The notes beneath the pieces were generated by a model. It was not told the origin of the DNA and ran no database searches. It worked only from the letters and a program-made list of their open reading frames with translations. Made by a program: the position numbers and the translations under genes. A stretch of 64,000 nt of DNA from PALSA-350 sp963834445. Its GTDB lineage: Bacteria > Acidobacteriota > Terriglobia > Terriglobales > Acidobacteriaceae. The stretch is from positions 496,001-560,000 of the forward strand of contig CAWIBU010000009.1 of NCBI GenBank assembly GCA_963834445.1. The letters run 5' to 3'. Numbering within the stretch: position 1 is the stretch's first letter; every line of letters begins with the position of its first letter. Positions 17,171 through 26,673 of this stretch are shown piece by piece.

Positions 17171-18787
17171 GTGGTGATTGGTTCATCCAAAGTCGGGCTC
17201 GCGATCGTTGCCGTCTTGACGGTCATGTTGAGCGCGCCCGCGCCTGCAGTTACCCAGGTTACCATTCGGGGCACCGTTCACACCTCTACAGGCAAGCCAG
17301 TGGATAATGCCTCGGTGCGAACGGAGCAGCAGGGAACCCCAGCAATTGAGACCAGAACGGATGCGGCTGGTGACTTCACGCTTTCGGCCCCATCGGCTGC
17401 CCGCTACACACTCAGCGCGGAAAAGTCGGGACTGCACAGTCGCCCCACAACGATCTCCCCTGCTTCGCAGGGCGCCCCCAACCACGTCGATCTCATTCTT
17501 GATCCGGATAAGGGCACGAACACGGTTACCGATGCGACAGCCATGCAGTTTGCTGACAATCCGAATTTCACCGTCGCCGGGGTGACGGACTGGACGGCCG
17601 TCGGCGGCCACGGATCGGATTCCACGTTGCGCACCAGCGAAGACCTCGCGCGCGAAACACTTGCTCTCAAAGCGCAGGGCTCCGCCACCGCCGCACTGTC
17701 CGCGCGAACCTCGCCGGAAGCGGAAAGCAAGCTGCGCGCAGCGCTTGCCAGTTCACCGGGTAACTTCGCCGCCAACCATCAACTCGGCGACTTCTATCTT
17801 CAGGGTGATCGTTATCAAGAAGCGATTCCGCTGTTGCAAGCCGCTTACCAGATTGATCCGTCCAACAGAGCGAACGAATATAATCTGGCCCTCGCCTATA
17901 AGGACGCAGGGAACTATGCGCTGGCGCGTGACCATGCGCGGACGTTGCTGACCCACAAAGAGGATGCGGACCTGCATCGCCTGTTGGGTGAGCTTGACGA
18001 AAAAATGGGAGACCCGCTCGCGGCTGTTCATGAATACGAGCGAGCAGTCCGCCTGGACCCGAGCGAACAGAACTACTTCGCATGGGGCTCAGAGTTATTA
18101 CTCCATCGGGCGGTGTGGCAGGCAGCCGAGGTTTTCAAAGGCGGAACGAGGGCCCATCCGGGGTCGGCTCGCATGCTGACTGCGTTGGGCACGGCACAGT
18201 TTGCGGGTGATCTTTATGACCAAGCAGCCGCAAGCCTATGCGCCGCATCCGATTTAGCTCCCACAGATACTGAGCCTTATCGTTTCATGGGCAGAGTCGA
18301 GATGGCTTCACCCCAACCCTTACCCTGCGTGGAGGTGAGACTGGCGCGGTTCGTGCAGCAGCAACCGGGCAACGCCGACGCGCACTATCTGTACGCCATG
18401 GCAATTTTGAAACGGCAGCCGCAGCCGGCTGATCCGCAGGCATGGCAACATGTCATAACCCTGCTGAACAAAGCGGTCGCGCTTGATTCCCGGTGCGCAG
18501 AGGCCTATTTGCAACTGGGCATTCTCTTTTCCTCCCGAAACGAGCTTGATAAGGCCATCGGCTACTACAACAAGGCCATAACGGCCGACCCACGGTTGGG
18601 TGAGGCGCATTATCGGCTGGGCGTAGCCTATGATCGAGCGGGAGCGCCAGAAAAGGCACGTCAGGAATTTCAGCTGCATGACGAAATTGAGCGATTACAG
18701 GCGGCTACAGTGGAAAGACAGCGGCGCGAGGTCAAGCAATTTCTGGTTGTCCTTCAGGGACAGCCGGCTTCTCCATCACCCCATTGA
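17171..18787 (+). CDS. exported TPR protein with N-terminal carboxypeptidase-regulatory-like domain
   Basis: 538 residues starting at a GTG (17171 or 17174). A hydrophobic signal segment (GLAIVAVLTVMLSAPAPAV) is followed by a CarboxypepD_reg-like beta-sandwich at about 32-112 (TIRGTVHTSTGKPVDNASVR, then GDFTLSAPSAARYTLSAEK). From about residue 180 to the end it is TPR repeats (for example AYLQLGILFSSRNELDKAIG). The TPR half closely resembles the exported protein at 34825-36273, including an LDEKMGDPLAAVHEYE/IDEKSGAFVPAVNEYE block and a similar EVKQF/EVQQF tail. Such proteins are typical of acidobacterial TonB-receptor loci. An imperfect palindrome GTAACACTGGTTAC at 17034-17047 lies upstream. 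Confidence 0.85.
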   Translation: MVIGSSKVGLAIVAVLTVMLSAPAPAVTQVTIRGTVHTSTGKPVDNASVRTEQQGTPAIETRTDAAGDFTLSAPSAARYTLSAEKSGLHSRPTTISPASQGAPNHVDLILDPDKGTNTVTDATAMQFADNPNFTVAGVTDWTAVGGHGSDSTLRTSEDLARETLALKAQGSATAALSARTSPEAESKLRAALASSPGNFAANHQLGDFYLQGDRYQEAIPLLQAAYQIDPSNRANEYNLALAYKDAGNYALARDHARTLLTHKEDADLHRLLGELDEKMGDPLAAVHEYERAVRLDPSEQNYFAWGSELLLHRAVWQAAEVFKGGTRAHPGSARMLTALGTAQFAGDLYDQAAASLCAASDLAPTDTEPYRFMGRVEMASPQPLPCVEVRLARFVQQQPGNADAHYLYAMAILKRQPQPADPQAWQHVITLLNKAVALDSRCAEAYLQLGILFSSRNELDKAIGYYNKAITADPRLGEAHYRLGVAYDRAGAPEKARQEFQLHDEIERLQAATVERQRREVKQFLVVLQGQPASPSPH

Positions 18788-18848
18788 AGTTCTGGCGTAT
18801 GATTTCGCCACGCTCAGTCGCATAGAATCCTACTCCCGGAGGCGTTGC

Positions 18849-19313
18849 ATGTTGAAGCTATTGGCCGTGTTGCTGATTCCCGTGATGTCGACCTATGCCA
18901 CGGATCTCCCGAGCAAAAAATATTTGAACTTAGCTGCCATCAAGACCATGGTTGCCGCTTCGGAAGCGAAGGCCAAAGAGCTCAATGTGCAAGTCACCAT
19001 TTGTATCGTGGATGAAAGCCTGAATCTGCTTTTTTTGGAGAAGGAAGACGGTGCCTCGCTCAATACGTTACAGTTTGCCCAGAAGAAGGCCCGTCACGCC
19101 GCCGCGTTCGGCAGTCCTTCGAAAGACGCAGCAGACTCGATCAAAAAGGGCAATGTCGAAGCTCTCGCTTATCCGAATTTCTTCCCCAACCAGGGTGGGT
19201 TGCCGATTAAGGTAGATGGGCAATTGCTCGGGGGAATTGCCGCCAGCGGCGCCAAGTCTGAGATTGACGAAGAAATTGCCCAGGCAGGGCTCGATGCGCT
19301 TTTGAAAAAATAG
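18849..19313 (+). CDS. exported GlcG/HbpS-like protein
   Basis: 154 residues. The start ATG at 18849 is preceded by GGAGG, and a signal peptide follows (MLKLLAVLLIPVMSTYATD). The rest is one GlcG/HbpS domain (formerly DUF336): AAIKTMVAASEAKAKELNVQ, the VTICIVDESLNLLFLEKEDG strand pair, ASLNTLQFAQKKARHAAAFG and the C-terminal GQLLGGIAASGAKSEIDEEI glycine loop. Relatives bind heme or small oxidised ligands, or act as accessory proteins to glycolate or corrinoid enzymes; the function here is unknown. It lies 60 bp after the TPR gene in the same direction, suggesting co-transcription. Confidence 0.88.
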   Translation: MLKLLAVLLIPVMSTYATDLPSKKYLNLAAIKTMVAASEAKAKELNVQVTICIVDESLNLLFLEKEDGASLNTLQFAQKKARHAAAFGSPSKDAADSIKKGNVEALAYPNFFPNQGGLPIKVDGQLLGGIAASGAKSEIDEEIAQAGLDALLKK

Positions 19314-19445
19314 CACCGCAGGCTCTGGTAACCCGCGGAAGTTTCTTTGAGATTGTGGGCGGACGCTTTCTCTGAATCTTGCAGTGTATTATGAGAATCT
19401 AAAATTAGAGCCATTCGTTCCATCGATGAATGTGACTCACAGCGC

Positions 19446-20453
19446 ATGAATATCAGGGAAGTGGCGAAGAGAGCGGGTGTTTCCACAGCGACCGTCTCCC
19501 GTGTGGTCAACGGAACAGCTCCTGTGGATGCGGTTACCGAAAAGCGAGTTCGGGCTGCGATTGAACGAACGGGCTACTATCCCAACACCCACGCCCGCAC
19601 CCTAGGCACAGGCAAGAGCCACATCTATGGCTTGATCATCTCCGACATTGAAAATCCATTCTTTCCCGAACTCGTGAAGTGCTTTGAGCGCCTCGCCGTG
19701 GAGCATGGGTACGAAGTGTTGATTGCTAACACGGACTACGAGGCAGAGCGCATGGAAGTGTGCGTTCGCCGCATGTTGGAGCGCAAGGTGGACGGGGTTG
19801 CCATCATGACGTCTGAGATGGATCCCGAACTCATCCAGATGCTGAATGGCCGCGGCATTCCGATCGTCTTTCTCGACACCGGGCTCGTAGGTGTGGGCAT
19901 TAGCAACATTTCGCTGGAGTATGACAGCGGCGTCGACCAGGCGATCGACCATTTGACGTCTCTCGGTCACCGTAAGATTGCGTTTGTCAGTGGTCCGGCC
20001 AATCTGGCATCCGCCAGAACCAGGCGCGAGGCGTTTTTGGCGTCGTTGCGGCGGAAAGAAATCGAATGCCGTGAAGACTTTATCCGCGCCGGGAACCACC
20101 GCTTCGATGGTGGCTATGCGGCGATGCTGGAGATATTAAAGATGCCGTGCCGTCCCACGGCCGTGCTGGCCTCCAACGATCTGATGGCGATCGGCATCAT
20201 GGGCGCTGTGTACGCGGCGGGTTTGCGGGTTCCGGATGATATCTCGGTGGTGGGCTTTGACGACATTGCGCTCAGCAGTTTCATGCCGCCGCCGCTGACG
20301 ACAATTCGGTTATCGCGGGCCGAGATTGCCGAGTTCGCGTTCAATTCGCTTTTTGCCGCCAGCCAAGGCGGAGAGGCCGAAGGTGTGACCCACTTTGTTC
20401 ATGCGGAACTGGTGATTCGTCAGTCCACGGCGGGTGTCCACCCGGAGCGGTAG
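19446..20453 (+). CDS. LacI-family transcriptional regulator
   Basis: 335 residues, standard LacI length. An N-terminal helix-turn-helix (NIREVAKRAGVSTATVSRVV) with the minor-groove hinge region is followed by a periplasmic-binding-protein-like sensor domain (YGLIISDIENPFFPELVKCF, ending DDISVVGFDDIALSSFMPPP). The sugar-type effector is unknown. The gene converges on the end of the CRTAC operon. A perfect LacI-type palindrome lies 10 kb away in the TonB receptor promoter and is the best candidate target. No clear Shine-Dalgarno was seen before the ATG. Confidence 0.93.
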   Translation: MNIREVAKRAGVSTATVSRVVNGTAPVDAVTEKRVRAAIERTGYYPNTHARTLGTGKSHIYGLIISDIENPFFPELVKCFERLAVEHGYEVLIANTDYEAERMEVCVRRMLERKVDGVAIMTSEMDPELIQMLNGRGIPIVFLDTGLVGVGISNISLEYDSGVDQAIDHLTSLGHRKIAFVSGPANLASARTRREAFLASLRRKEIECREDFIRAGNHRFDGGYAAMLEILKMPCRPTAVLASNDLMAIGIMGAVYAAGLRVPDDISVVGFDDIALSSFMPPPLTTIRLSRAEIAEFAFNSLFAASQGGEAEGVTHFVHAELVIRQSTAGVHPER

Positions 20454-20540
20454 GTCATTTTCCCCACCCACCCTTTGTGGTTAGGACAGAGGGGGGGATC
20501 TTGGATAAACGGCTCCTGATGCCGTGGCTGGGAGAAAGCT

Positions 20541-22322
20541 CTAAAGCGGCTTTGGCTTGAAAACCGAGACGATGCCATCCCCTTCGCGAATGGTGAGGAT
20601 CTGGTTGGCCTTGACCTGCGGGAAGCGCTCGACCTTCTGCGTGGTGGGCCACTTGACTTCGATTAAGTCCACCGTCTCCAACTTCCCCAACCCGAAATGT
20701 AGGCGGAGATCCGATTGCGACATCACGCTGGTGCCGCTGTGAACCTCGTCCATCTGTACATGCTTTCCCGTAATCACCCGCACCCGCGCGCCAATCGCGG
20801 TGCGGTTGCACTTCGTGCCCAGCAGCTTGATCTTGATCCAGTTCTGTTTGTTGCCTCCCTCATTGCGTAGCAGTGAAGGCAGATCGTTCATGTTCAGAAC
20901 CAGCACATCCATATCACCGTCGTTGTTATAGTCTCCGAAAGCGGCGCCGCGGCTGGAGAAATGCTCGCTGATGCCAGGCCCCAACTCCGATGACACGTCT
21001 TTGAAGCGGCCGTTGCCGAGATTCCTGTAAACCAGTCGCGGATTCTTGAAAGTCTGGCCAAAATCGTAGTGATCGATCTCCGGGTAGACGTGCCCGTTGA
21101 TCTGAATGATGTCTGGCCATCCATCGTTGTCGTAATCGACAAAGCCGCAGCCCCACGCCACGTAGCGGTTGTTGACCGAAATGCCTGCCGGAAAGGTCAC
21201 GTCGCTGAAGGTTCCATCGCCGTTGTTGTGGTATAGGTTGCAAGTGTCATCGGCAAAGTTGGTTTTGAAAATATCAAACCAGCCGTCACAGTCATAATCG
21301 GCCACGGCAACGCCCATCCCCGCCTGCTCGTGTCCGTTGTCACTGTAGGCGCAACCTGCCATGACCGCGACATCGGTGAATGTGCCATCGTGGTTGTTTT
21401 TGAACAGAATGCTGGGAGCAGAGTCCACGGCGACATAAATGTCCGGCCACCCGTCGTTATCGAAGTCGTAGGCGACGCCGGTGATCGAGTATCGTGGCCC
21501 AGGTTTCAGAATCCCCGACCTCTCAGAAACATCGCTGAAGGTTCCATCACCGTTGTTGTGGTAAAGGATATTCGTGTCCGCGGCCAGGCCGCGTGGCCCG
21601 CACATGGTGGGAACGCCCTTCCATTGACAGAAGCTGGTGTCGCTGGCCGGAAGAATGGTCTTGGGATCCAGCTTGAGGTAATTGCATACGAAGAGATCGA
21701 GGTGGCCATCCCGATCATAATCAAGGAAGGTACAACCGGCGCCCCAGCGAAATTGTGCCTGGTCAAGGCCGGCTTTGTGCGTGACGTCGGTAAACGTGCC
21801 GTCTCCGTTGTTGTGGAAAAGAATGTTGTGTCCCCAGAAACAGCAAAACAAGTCATCCCATCCATCGTTGTTGTAATCGCCTACGCAGACGCCGGTCTGC
21901 CAACCCGTACGCCCCAATCCTGATTTTTCGGTGACGTCGGTAAACGTGCCATCGCGGTTGTTCTTGTACAGCTGAGATGTCGGCGCTTTTCCCGAAGGCC
22001 AATGCGCGTCCAGCCGATCTCCATTGGTGAGATAGATGTCCAGCCATCCGTCCTGGTCGTAGTCGAAAAAGGCCAGACCGCTTCCCTTGGCCTCAATGAT
22101 GGAGCGCTTGTGGTCTACGCCGCCCCACACGTTGGGGCTGGTCAGCCCGGCTTGCTGGGCCACGTCGACATACTGGACCGGAGATGCGACCGTAGCGGAA
22201 ACCGCGGCTGCCACCATGCCCGGGTCTTTCCAGTTCCAGAGTGGAGTCGTCAGAGCCTCCGTCAGCTTGCTGCCGAGCATGAAGAGAGATGAGCCGAGAA
22301 AGCGCCTGCGCGGAAAAATCAT
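20541..22322 (-). CDS. CRTAC1-like beta-propeller protein with C-terminal ASPIC/UnbV domain
   Basis: 593 residues. The N-terminus MIFPRRRFLGSSLFMLG resembles a Tat signal. The body contains six near-identical FG-GAP/VCBS blades, each with a calcium-type loop such as DYDQDGWLDIYLTNG and a motif NNGDGTFTDVT. The C-terminus is a complete ASPIC/UnbV domain (CNRTAIGARVRVITG, then SQSDLRLHFGLGKLETVDLI). Members are exported, probably calcium-stabilised and adhesive or ligand-binding; no enzyme activity is established. Last gene of the four-gene minus-strand operon, 22 bp after the preceding CRTAC gene. Confidence 0.9.
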   Translation of the reverse strand: MIFPRRRFLGSSLFMLGSKLTEALTTPLWNWKDPGMVAAAVSATVASPVQYVDVAQQAGLTSPNVWGGVDHKRSIIEAKGSGLAFFDYDQDGWLDIYLTNGDRLDAHWPSGKAPTSQLYKNNRDGTFTDVTEKSGLGRTGWQTGVCVGDYNNDGWDDLFCCFWGHNILFHNNGDGTFTDVTHKAGLDQAQFRWGAGCTFLDYDRDGHLDLFVCNYLKLDPKTILPASDTSFCQWKGVPTMCGPRGLAADTNILYHNNGDGTFSDVSERSGILKPGPRYSITGVAYDFDNDGWPDIYVAVDSAPSILFKNNHDGTFTDVAVMAGCAYSDNGHEQAGMGVAVADYDCDGWFDIFKTNFADDTCNLYHNNGDGTFSDVTFPAGISVNNRYVAWGCGFVDYDNDGWPDIIQINGHVYPEIDHYDFGQTFKNPRLVYRNLGNGRFKDVSSELGPGISEHFSSRGAAFGDYNNDGDMDVLVLNMNDLPSLLRNEGGNKQNWIKIKLLGTKCNRTAIGARVRVITGKHVQMDEVHSGTSVMSQSDLRLHFGLGKLETVDLIEVKWPTTQKVERFPQVKANQILTIREGDGIVSVFKPKPL

Positions 22323-22344
22323 AGCTTGCGATGATTATAGAGAA

Positions 22345-24069
22345 TCATCGGGCCGGCACTTTGGGGAACGGATGAGGGACGATGCCCGCGCCTTCTTTGA
22401 CCGCGATGATGCTATCGACGGGCAGATTCGCCAGCTTGTCAACCTGGCCGCTGGGCCAGGTGATCACCAGCGACTCGATTCTGGATCGCTTGCCCAGGCC
22501 AAAATGAATGCGCGGATCGCTTGCCGACATATAGCTCGTACCGCCCTTTGCCTGTTCAACATGCACAAATCCTTCCGAGGTCAGTTTCAGTTGAGAGCCG
22601 GTGCCGTCCCGGTTGGATTTTGTCCCGATCAGTTGCACCTCCAGCCAATGATTGGCATTGCCTCCGTCATTACGCAGCAACTCTGGATAATCTCCGCGAT
22701 TGTTGACGGCAATGTCGAGGTCGCCATCGTTGTCGAAGTCCGCGGTAGCGAGGCCACGACCCGCGACTGGGCGAAGAAAATCGGGACCAAGGGAAGCCGA
22801 CGACATCTCGAAATGCCCATGGCCCAGGTTGCGGAACATCAGCAGCGGTTCTTTGTAAGAGACCTCGCTATGGTATAGGCTCACGTTGTCCAGCATGGCG
22901 CCATTCAATTGCAGGATGTCAATCCAGCCGTCGTTGTCGTAGTCGAGGAACTTGGCCGCCACCCCGCTCAGCAGCCTAGCCTTGGCGCCGATTCCAGAGG
23001 CATACGTGTCGTCGGTGAAGGTCGTGTCACCGTTGTTGAGGTACAGCCGGTTCAGCTCGAAATCAAGATGGGTAATGTACACATCCAGCAAGCCGTTGCC
23101 GGTTACATCGGCAGCGTCTATGCCCATTCCTGCTTCGTACTTGCCATCTTCGCTGGCCGCCAGCCCGGATATCAGAGAGACATCCTTGAACGTACCGTCG
23201 TGATTATTCAAGAACAGGAAATTTGGCCAGGTGTCATTGGCGATTGCGATGTCCGGCCAGCCGTCGTTGTTGAAATCGGCCAGCACCACTCCCATCCCTT
23301 TCGATTCAGGCAGGCCGACCCCTGACTTGTCGCTCACGTCAGTGAACGTGCCGTCGTGATTGTTACGGTACAGCTTGGTTCTCTGGCCTTTGTAGTTACC
23401 GGGATTGCAGTAAGAGCGATAACCAGCAGCGCGTTCTCCACACCAGAGATTGTTCTTCGGGGACCAGTCAATGTAATTGGTGACCACAAGGTCAAGCCAC
23501 CCGTCTTTATCGTAGTCAAACCATCCCGCACTCGTTGACCATCCCCCTTCGTCGGCGACCCCAGCTTTGGCAGTGAGGTCGGTGAAGGTGCCGTCGTGGT
23601 TATTGTGGTAGAGAATGGCACGCCCATAGCCGGTTACGTAGAGATCAGGCCAGCCGTCATTGTCAAAGTCTCCTACTGCGACGCCCTGGCCGTAATGTCC
23701 TTCATCCCCGACCCCAGCCTTGGCAGTGACGTCTGTGAAGGTGCCGTCGCCGTTGTTGTGATAGAGCGCCGAGCGTAACGGATGCGCCGGCTTGTAGATG
23801 TCCGTGGCCGCGGACTGGACGAAGTAGAGGTCCATCAATCCGTCCTGATCGTAATCAATCCATCCGACACCGGTGCCCATCGTTTCGAGGTAATACTTTT
23901 CATCTGTTTGGGTTGAGTCCTGAACAAAGGTGATTCCAGCGGCCTTGCGCACGTCGGTGTAACGAACGGTGATCGGAGCGTCAGCTGCTTTCCCTGCTTG
24001 TGGAGCACAAGCCGGGGTGGATGCGGCGATCAGGGCTATCAGGATGCCAAGCCAGAATCGGTGGGCCAC
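22345..24069 (-). CDS. CRTAC1-like lipoprotein with ASPIC/UnbV domain
   Basis: 574 residues. The signal sequence ends in a lipobox-like AASTPAC, so it is probably a lipoprotein anchored at Cys21. Six FG-GAP/VCBS repeats (DYDQDGLMDLYFVQS, NNGDGTFTDVTAKAG, NNHDGTFTDLTAKAG and so on) are followed by ASPIC/UnbV (SNRDGTGSQLKLTSEG, then ASDPRIHFGLGKRSRIESLV). It is a paralogue of the next gene downstream, with different N-terminal export signals. It begins 3 bp after the stop of the TPR gene, so translation is probably coupled. Confidence 0.9.
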   Translation of the reverse strand: MAHRFWLGILIALIAASTPACAPQAGKAADAPITVRYTDVRKAAGITFVQDSTQTDEKYYLETMGTGVGWIDYDQDGLMDLYFVQSAATDIYKPAHPLRSALYHNNGDGTFTDVTAKAGVGDEGHYGQGVAVGDFDNDGWPDLYVTGYGRAILYHNNHDGTFTDLTAKAGVADEGGWSTSAGWFDYDKDGWLDLVVTNYIDWSPKNNLWCGERAAGYRSYCNPGNYKGQRTKLYRNNHDGTFTDVSDKSGVGLPESKGMGVVLADFNNDGWPDIAIANDTWPNFLFLNNHDGTFKDVSLISGLAASEDGKYEAGMGIDAADVTGNGLLDVYITHLDFELNRLYLNNGDTTFTDDTYASGIGAKARLLSGVAAKFLDYDNDGWIDILQLNGAMLDNVSLYHSEVSYKEPLLMFRNLGHGHFEMSSASLGPDFLRPVAGRGLATADFDNDGDLDIAVNNRGDYPELLRNDGGNANHWLEVQLIGTKSNRDGTGSQLKLTSEGFVHVEQAKGGTSYMSASDPRIHFGLGKRSRIESLVITWPSGQVDKLANLPVDSIIAVKEGAGIVPHPFPKVPAR

Positions 24070-24072
24070 GAC

Positions 24073-26673
24073 TCAGAGTGTCCGATCTGCAAGCGTCAGC
24101 GCGAGTTGTAGCAGTTGCTGCCGGTTGGCCATGGTCATGGGCTCATGGGCAGCCGGGGAGGTCGCCGGCGCCGTTGCCAGGACCTGTTCAATCCGGTTTA
24201 TGTCCAGGGCGCCGCGTTGGTTGCTGTTCTTGAAACGGTTCAGGACTTCTCTGGCTCTATCGATCTGTCCGGTTTGAAAATAGAAAACACCCAGGGTTGA
24301 ATAGCTGCCAGGCCACTCTGGCAGCAGATCAACCGCACGCGCCAACTCATCAGCGGCCTGAGGAGTGTTGCCTTCTAAAGCCGAAACGATTCCCAGGCCC
24401 CAGAGGATTTTTCCGGAACTTGGAACGCGTGCCTGGCCCCTCAATAACGTCTGCTTCGCGTCTGCAATGGAATTTTCGCGAAGCTGCAGCAGGGAGAGCG
24501 AGAGATAGTCCTGATCATTGTCCGGATTGCGTGTGAGGGCATCTTCGTACACCTGCGTGGCGCGAGCGGTGTCGCCCAGGTGCGCATAGATGTCTCCCAG
24601 CAAAGCAAGATAAGCGTTATCTTTGCGCCCTTGCTCTGAAACCTGCCCGGCGGCATCGAGTGCTTCGGCATACTGACCTTTTCGGAAGTAAGCGTCGGCG
24701 ATGTTGAACATCACCTCATCCGAGCCTGGGTTCGCCTGCAGCGCATCGCGGAAGTGCTGGATGGCATCGTCATACAGGTGATAACGGGCGAGCAGGACGC
24801 CAACTCCATTTTGGGTGCGGTAGTCGCCTGCGCTTAACTTGTCGAGCTGCGCAATGGTGTCTTTCGCTTCCGCTGTCTTTCCGGATTTGAGATAAGCCTC
24901 GGCCAGCAGGTACAGATCCTGCGGCTGATCTGGATGCTTGCTGATCTCGTCGTGGAGTTGCGTAATATCGAATTGGTTCTGAGCCTGGGGAGCGAGCTTC
25001 GAGCGATTATCCAGATAGTCGAAAAGGTGCTCATACGGATATGGGCCGGTTGGAGCGTCTTTGGAGAGGGTTTGAAATACCTTCAGATCGCGGTCGGCGG
25101 CCTCGGTCTGGTGCAGATTTCGCTCTATCATCGCGAGCTTGTAATATCCGGTCGCCGGGTTATGGCTAACCTCTACGTATCTCCTCAGCAGGTCGGCGGC
25201 TTCTGAATATTTTTTGCTCACGATGCGCAGGTTGGCTAGCTCCAGCAACGCGGCGGCAAAGTCCGGATTGGAGCGGAGTGCCTGCTGAAACATTGTTTCG
25301 GCTTGTGCGTCGTCTCCTTGCCGTTCAGCGATAAAACCGAGATTAAACAGGCATGCGCTGTTGTGAGGATCGAGCTTCAAGCCGTTCTCAAAATATCGTT
25401 TTGCCTCGTCGAATCGGCCGAGATGCCGATAAGAAATGCCAAGGAACACGTACGAGCGCGCTGATGGATCGAGCGTGATCAGTTTCTGGAATTTCTCGAT
25501 GGCTTTGTCCACCCTGCCTGCCATGAAATAGCTCTCACCCAGCGCGGCCAGTAGATCGGCGCGCTGTGGGGCGATCGCAAGGCCCGATTCCAGAAGCGGT
25601 ATCGCATCTTCGTAATAATTCTGAGACATGCTGACTCGGGCCATCAAAAGGATAATGTCCGTATTCTCGGGCGCAATTCTGTGAGCGCGAATCAGCAGGT
25701 CGAGTGCGTCGAGTGGGCGCGACTCATTCGAATAGACCTGCGCCAGCAAGTGGAGCGTATCAGGCGAGTCGGGTTTCAACGTGAGCGCGCGGTTTAGCGC
25801 GAATTCCGCTTTGGAGTATGCGCCTGCGCGAAGGTACGTCTGTCCCAGGTTGTAGAGGATCTCGAAGGTCCCCGGCCGCAATGCATCGGCCTTTTCTAGT
25901 TCCAACTGTGCCGGCCTGTATTGCTTTTCCGAGGCCAACATGATTCCAAGAGAGAAATGAAGCTGGATATCAGCCTTGTTCTGGGCTGAAAGTTCGGTTG
26001 CCAGACGCAAGCCCTCCGCCGTACGGTTGCTTGCGAGATAGGCATGAATCAAATTGAACTGGGTTGCGATCGTCGCGGGACGCACACGTTCAAAGTGCGG
26101 AATGGCTTCACCGGGTGATCCCTTGTTTAGCAGCAAGAGGCCAAAGTTGTAGTTCGCATCGCGGTTGCCGGGATCAGTCCGCAAAACGGTGCGAAATTCC
26201 TTCTCGGCCAAATCAGGCTTCTGCTCAAACATATAGACGTTGCCCAGGTTGTTGCGAGTCTTTGCTGAGCCAGGAGCGAGTTTTAAGGCATGCTGAAATG
26301 CTTCGACTGCGTTGCTGTAGTCCTTTTCGCCGACGTAGATAAAGCCCAGCATGTTGTAGGCTTCAACGCTGGCAGGATTATGCTGCAGTTCCTCTTGCAC
26401 CTTACCCTTCGCCTGATCGAACAGGCCCTGCTGGCGTAGCGCTTCAGCCTGCTGGAGATTTGGGGAGGGTTGGGAAGATTGTTCTGCTTCCCTTTTGGTA
26501 GCGGAATGATGAGGCGCCTGGGCAGCGAGCGTAAGGCTGCTAAAAAGAAACAAAAAGAGAGTTCCGGCCCGGCATAAGCTCGACGCGGTGGAGCAGGCAA
26601 TCGCGATTCTGGTTGCTAGCTGCATGAATACGCGACCCACCATCCACACATACCGTTGCCGAGTGCCCATCAA
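24073..26673 (-). CDS. exported protein of many TPR repeats
   Basis: 866 residues. An N-terminal hydrophobic segment (GTLFLFLFSSLTLAAQAPHH) suggests export. The rest is almost wholly TPR repeats, about 20 by eye, for example VEAYNMLGFIYVGEKDYSNA and AKTRNNLGNVYMFEQKPDLA. The start codon overlaps the stop of the upstream CRTAC-redoxin-TPR gene by four bases (ATGA), so the two are translationally coupled. TPR superhelices bind partner proteins; here the likely partners are the CRTAC proteins of the same operon, which is inference. An in-frame ATG further in would still leave the signal segment. Confidence 0.88.
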   Translation of the reverse strand: MMGTRQRYVWMVGRVFMQLATRIAIACSTASSLCRAGTLFLFLFSSLTLAAQAPHHSATKREAEQSSQPSPNLQQAEALRQQGLFDQAKGKVQEELQHNPASVEAYNMLGFIYVGEKDYSNAVEAFQHALKLAPGSAKTRNNLGNVYMFEQKPDLAEKEFRTVLRTDPGNRDANYNFGLLLLNKGSPGEAIPHFERVRPATIATQFNLIHAYLASNRTAEGLRLATELSAQNKADIQLHFSLGIMLASEKQYRPAQLELEKADALRPGTFEILYNLGQTYLRAGAYSKAEFALNRALTLKPDSPDTLHLLAQVYSNESRPLDALDLLIRAHRIAPENTDIILLMARVSMSQNYYEDAIPLLESGLAIAPQRADLLAALGESYFMAGRVDKAIEKFQKLITLDPSARSYVFLGISYRHLGRFDEAKRYFENGLKLDPHNSACLFNLGFIAERQGDDAQAETMFQQALRSNPDFAAALLELANLRIVSKKYSEAADLLRRYVEVSHNPATGYYKLAMIERNLHQTEAADRDLKVFQTLSKDAPTGPYPYEHLFDYLDNRSKLAPQAQNQFDITQLHDEISKHPDQPQDLYLLAEAYLKSGKTAEAKDTIAQLDKLSAGDYRTQNGVGVLLARYHLYDDAIQHFRDALQANPGSDEVMFNIADAYFRKGQYAEALDAAGQVSEQGRKDNAYLALLGDIYAHLGDTARATQVYEDALTRNPDNDQDYLSLSLLQLRENSIADAKQTLLRGQARVPSSGKILWGLGIVSALEGNTPQAADELARAVDLLPEWPGSYSTLGVFYFQTGQIDRAREVLNRFKNSNQRGALDINRIEQVLATAPATSPAAHEPMTMANRQQLLQLALTLADRTL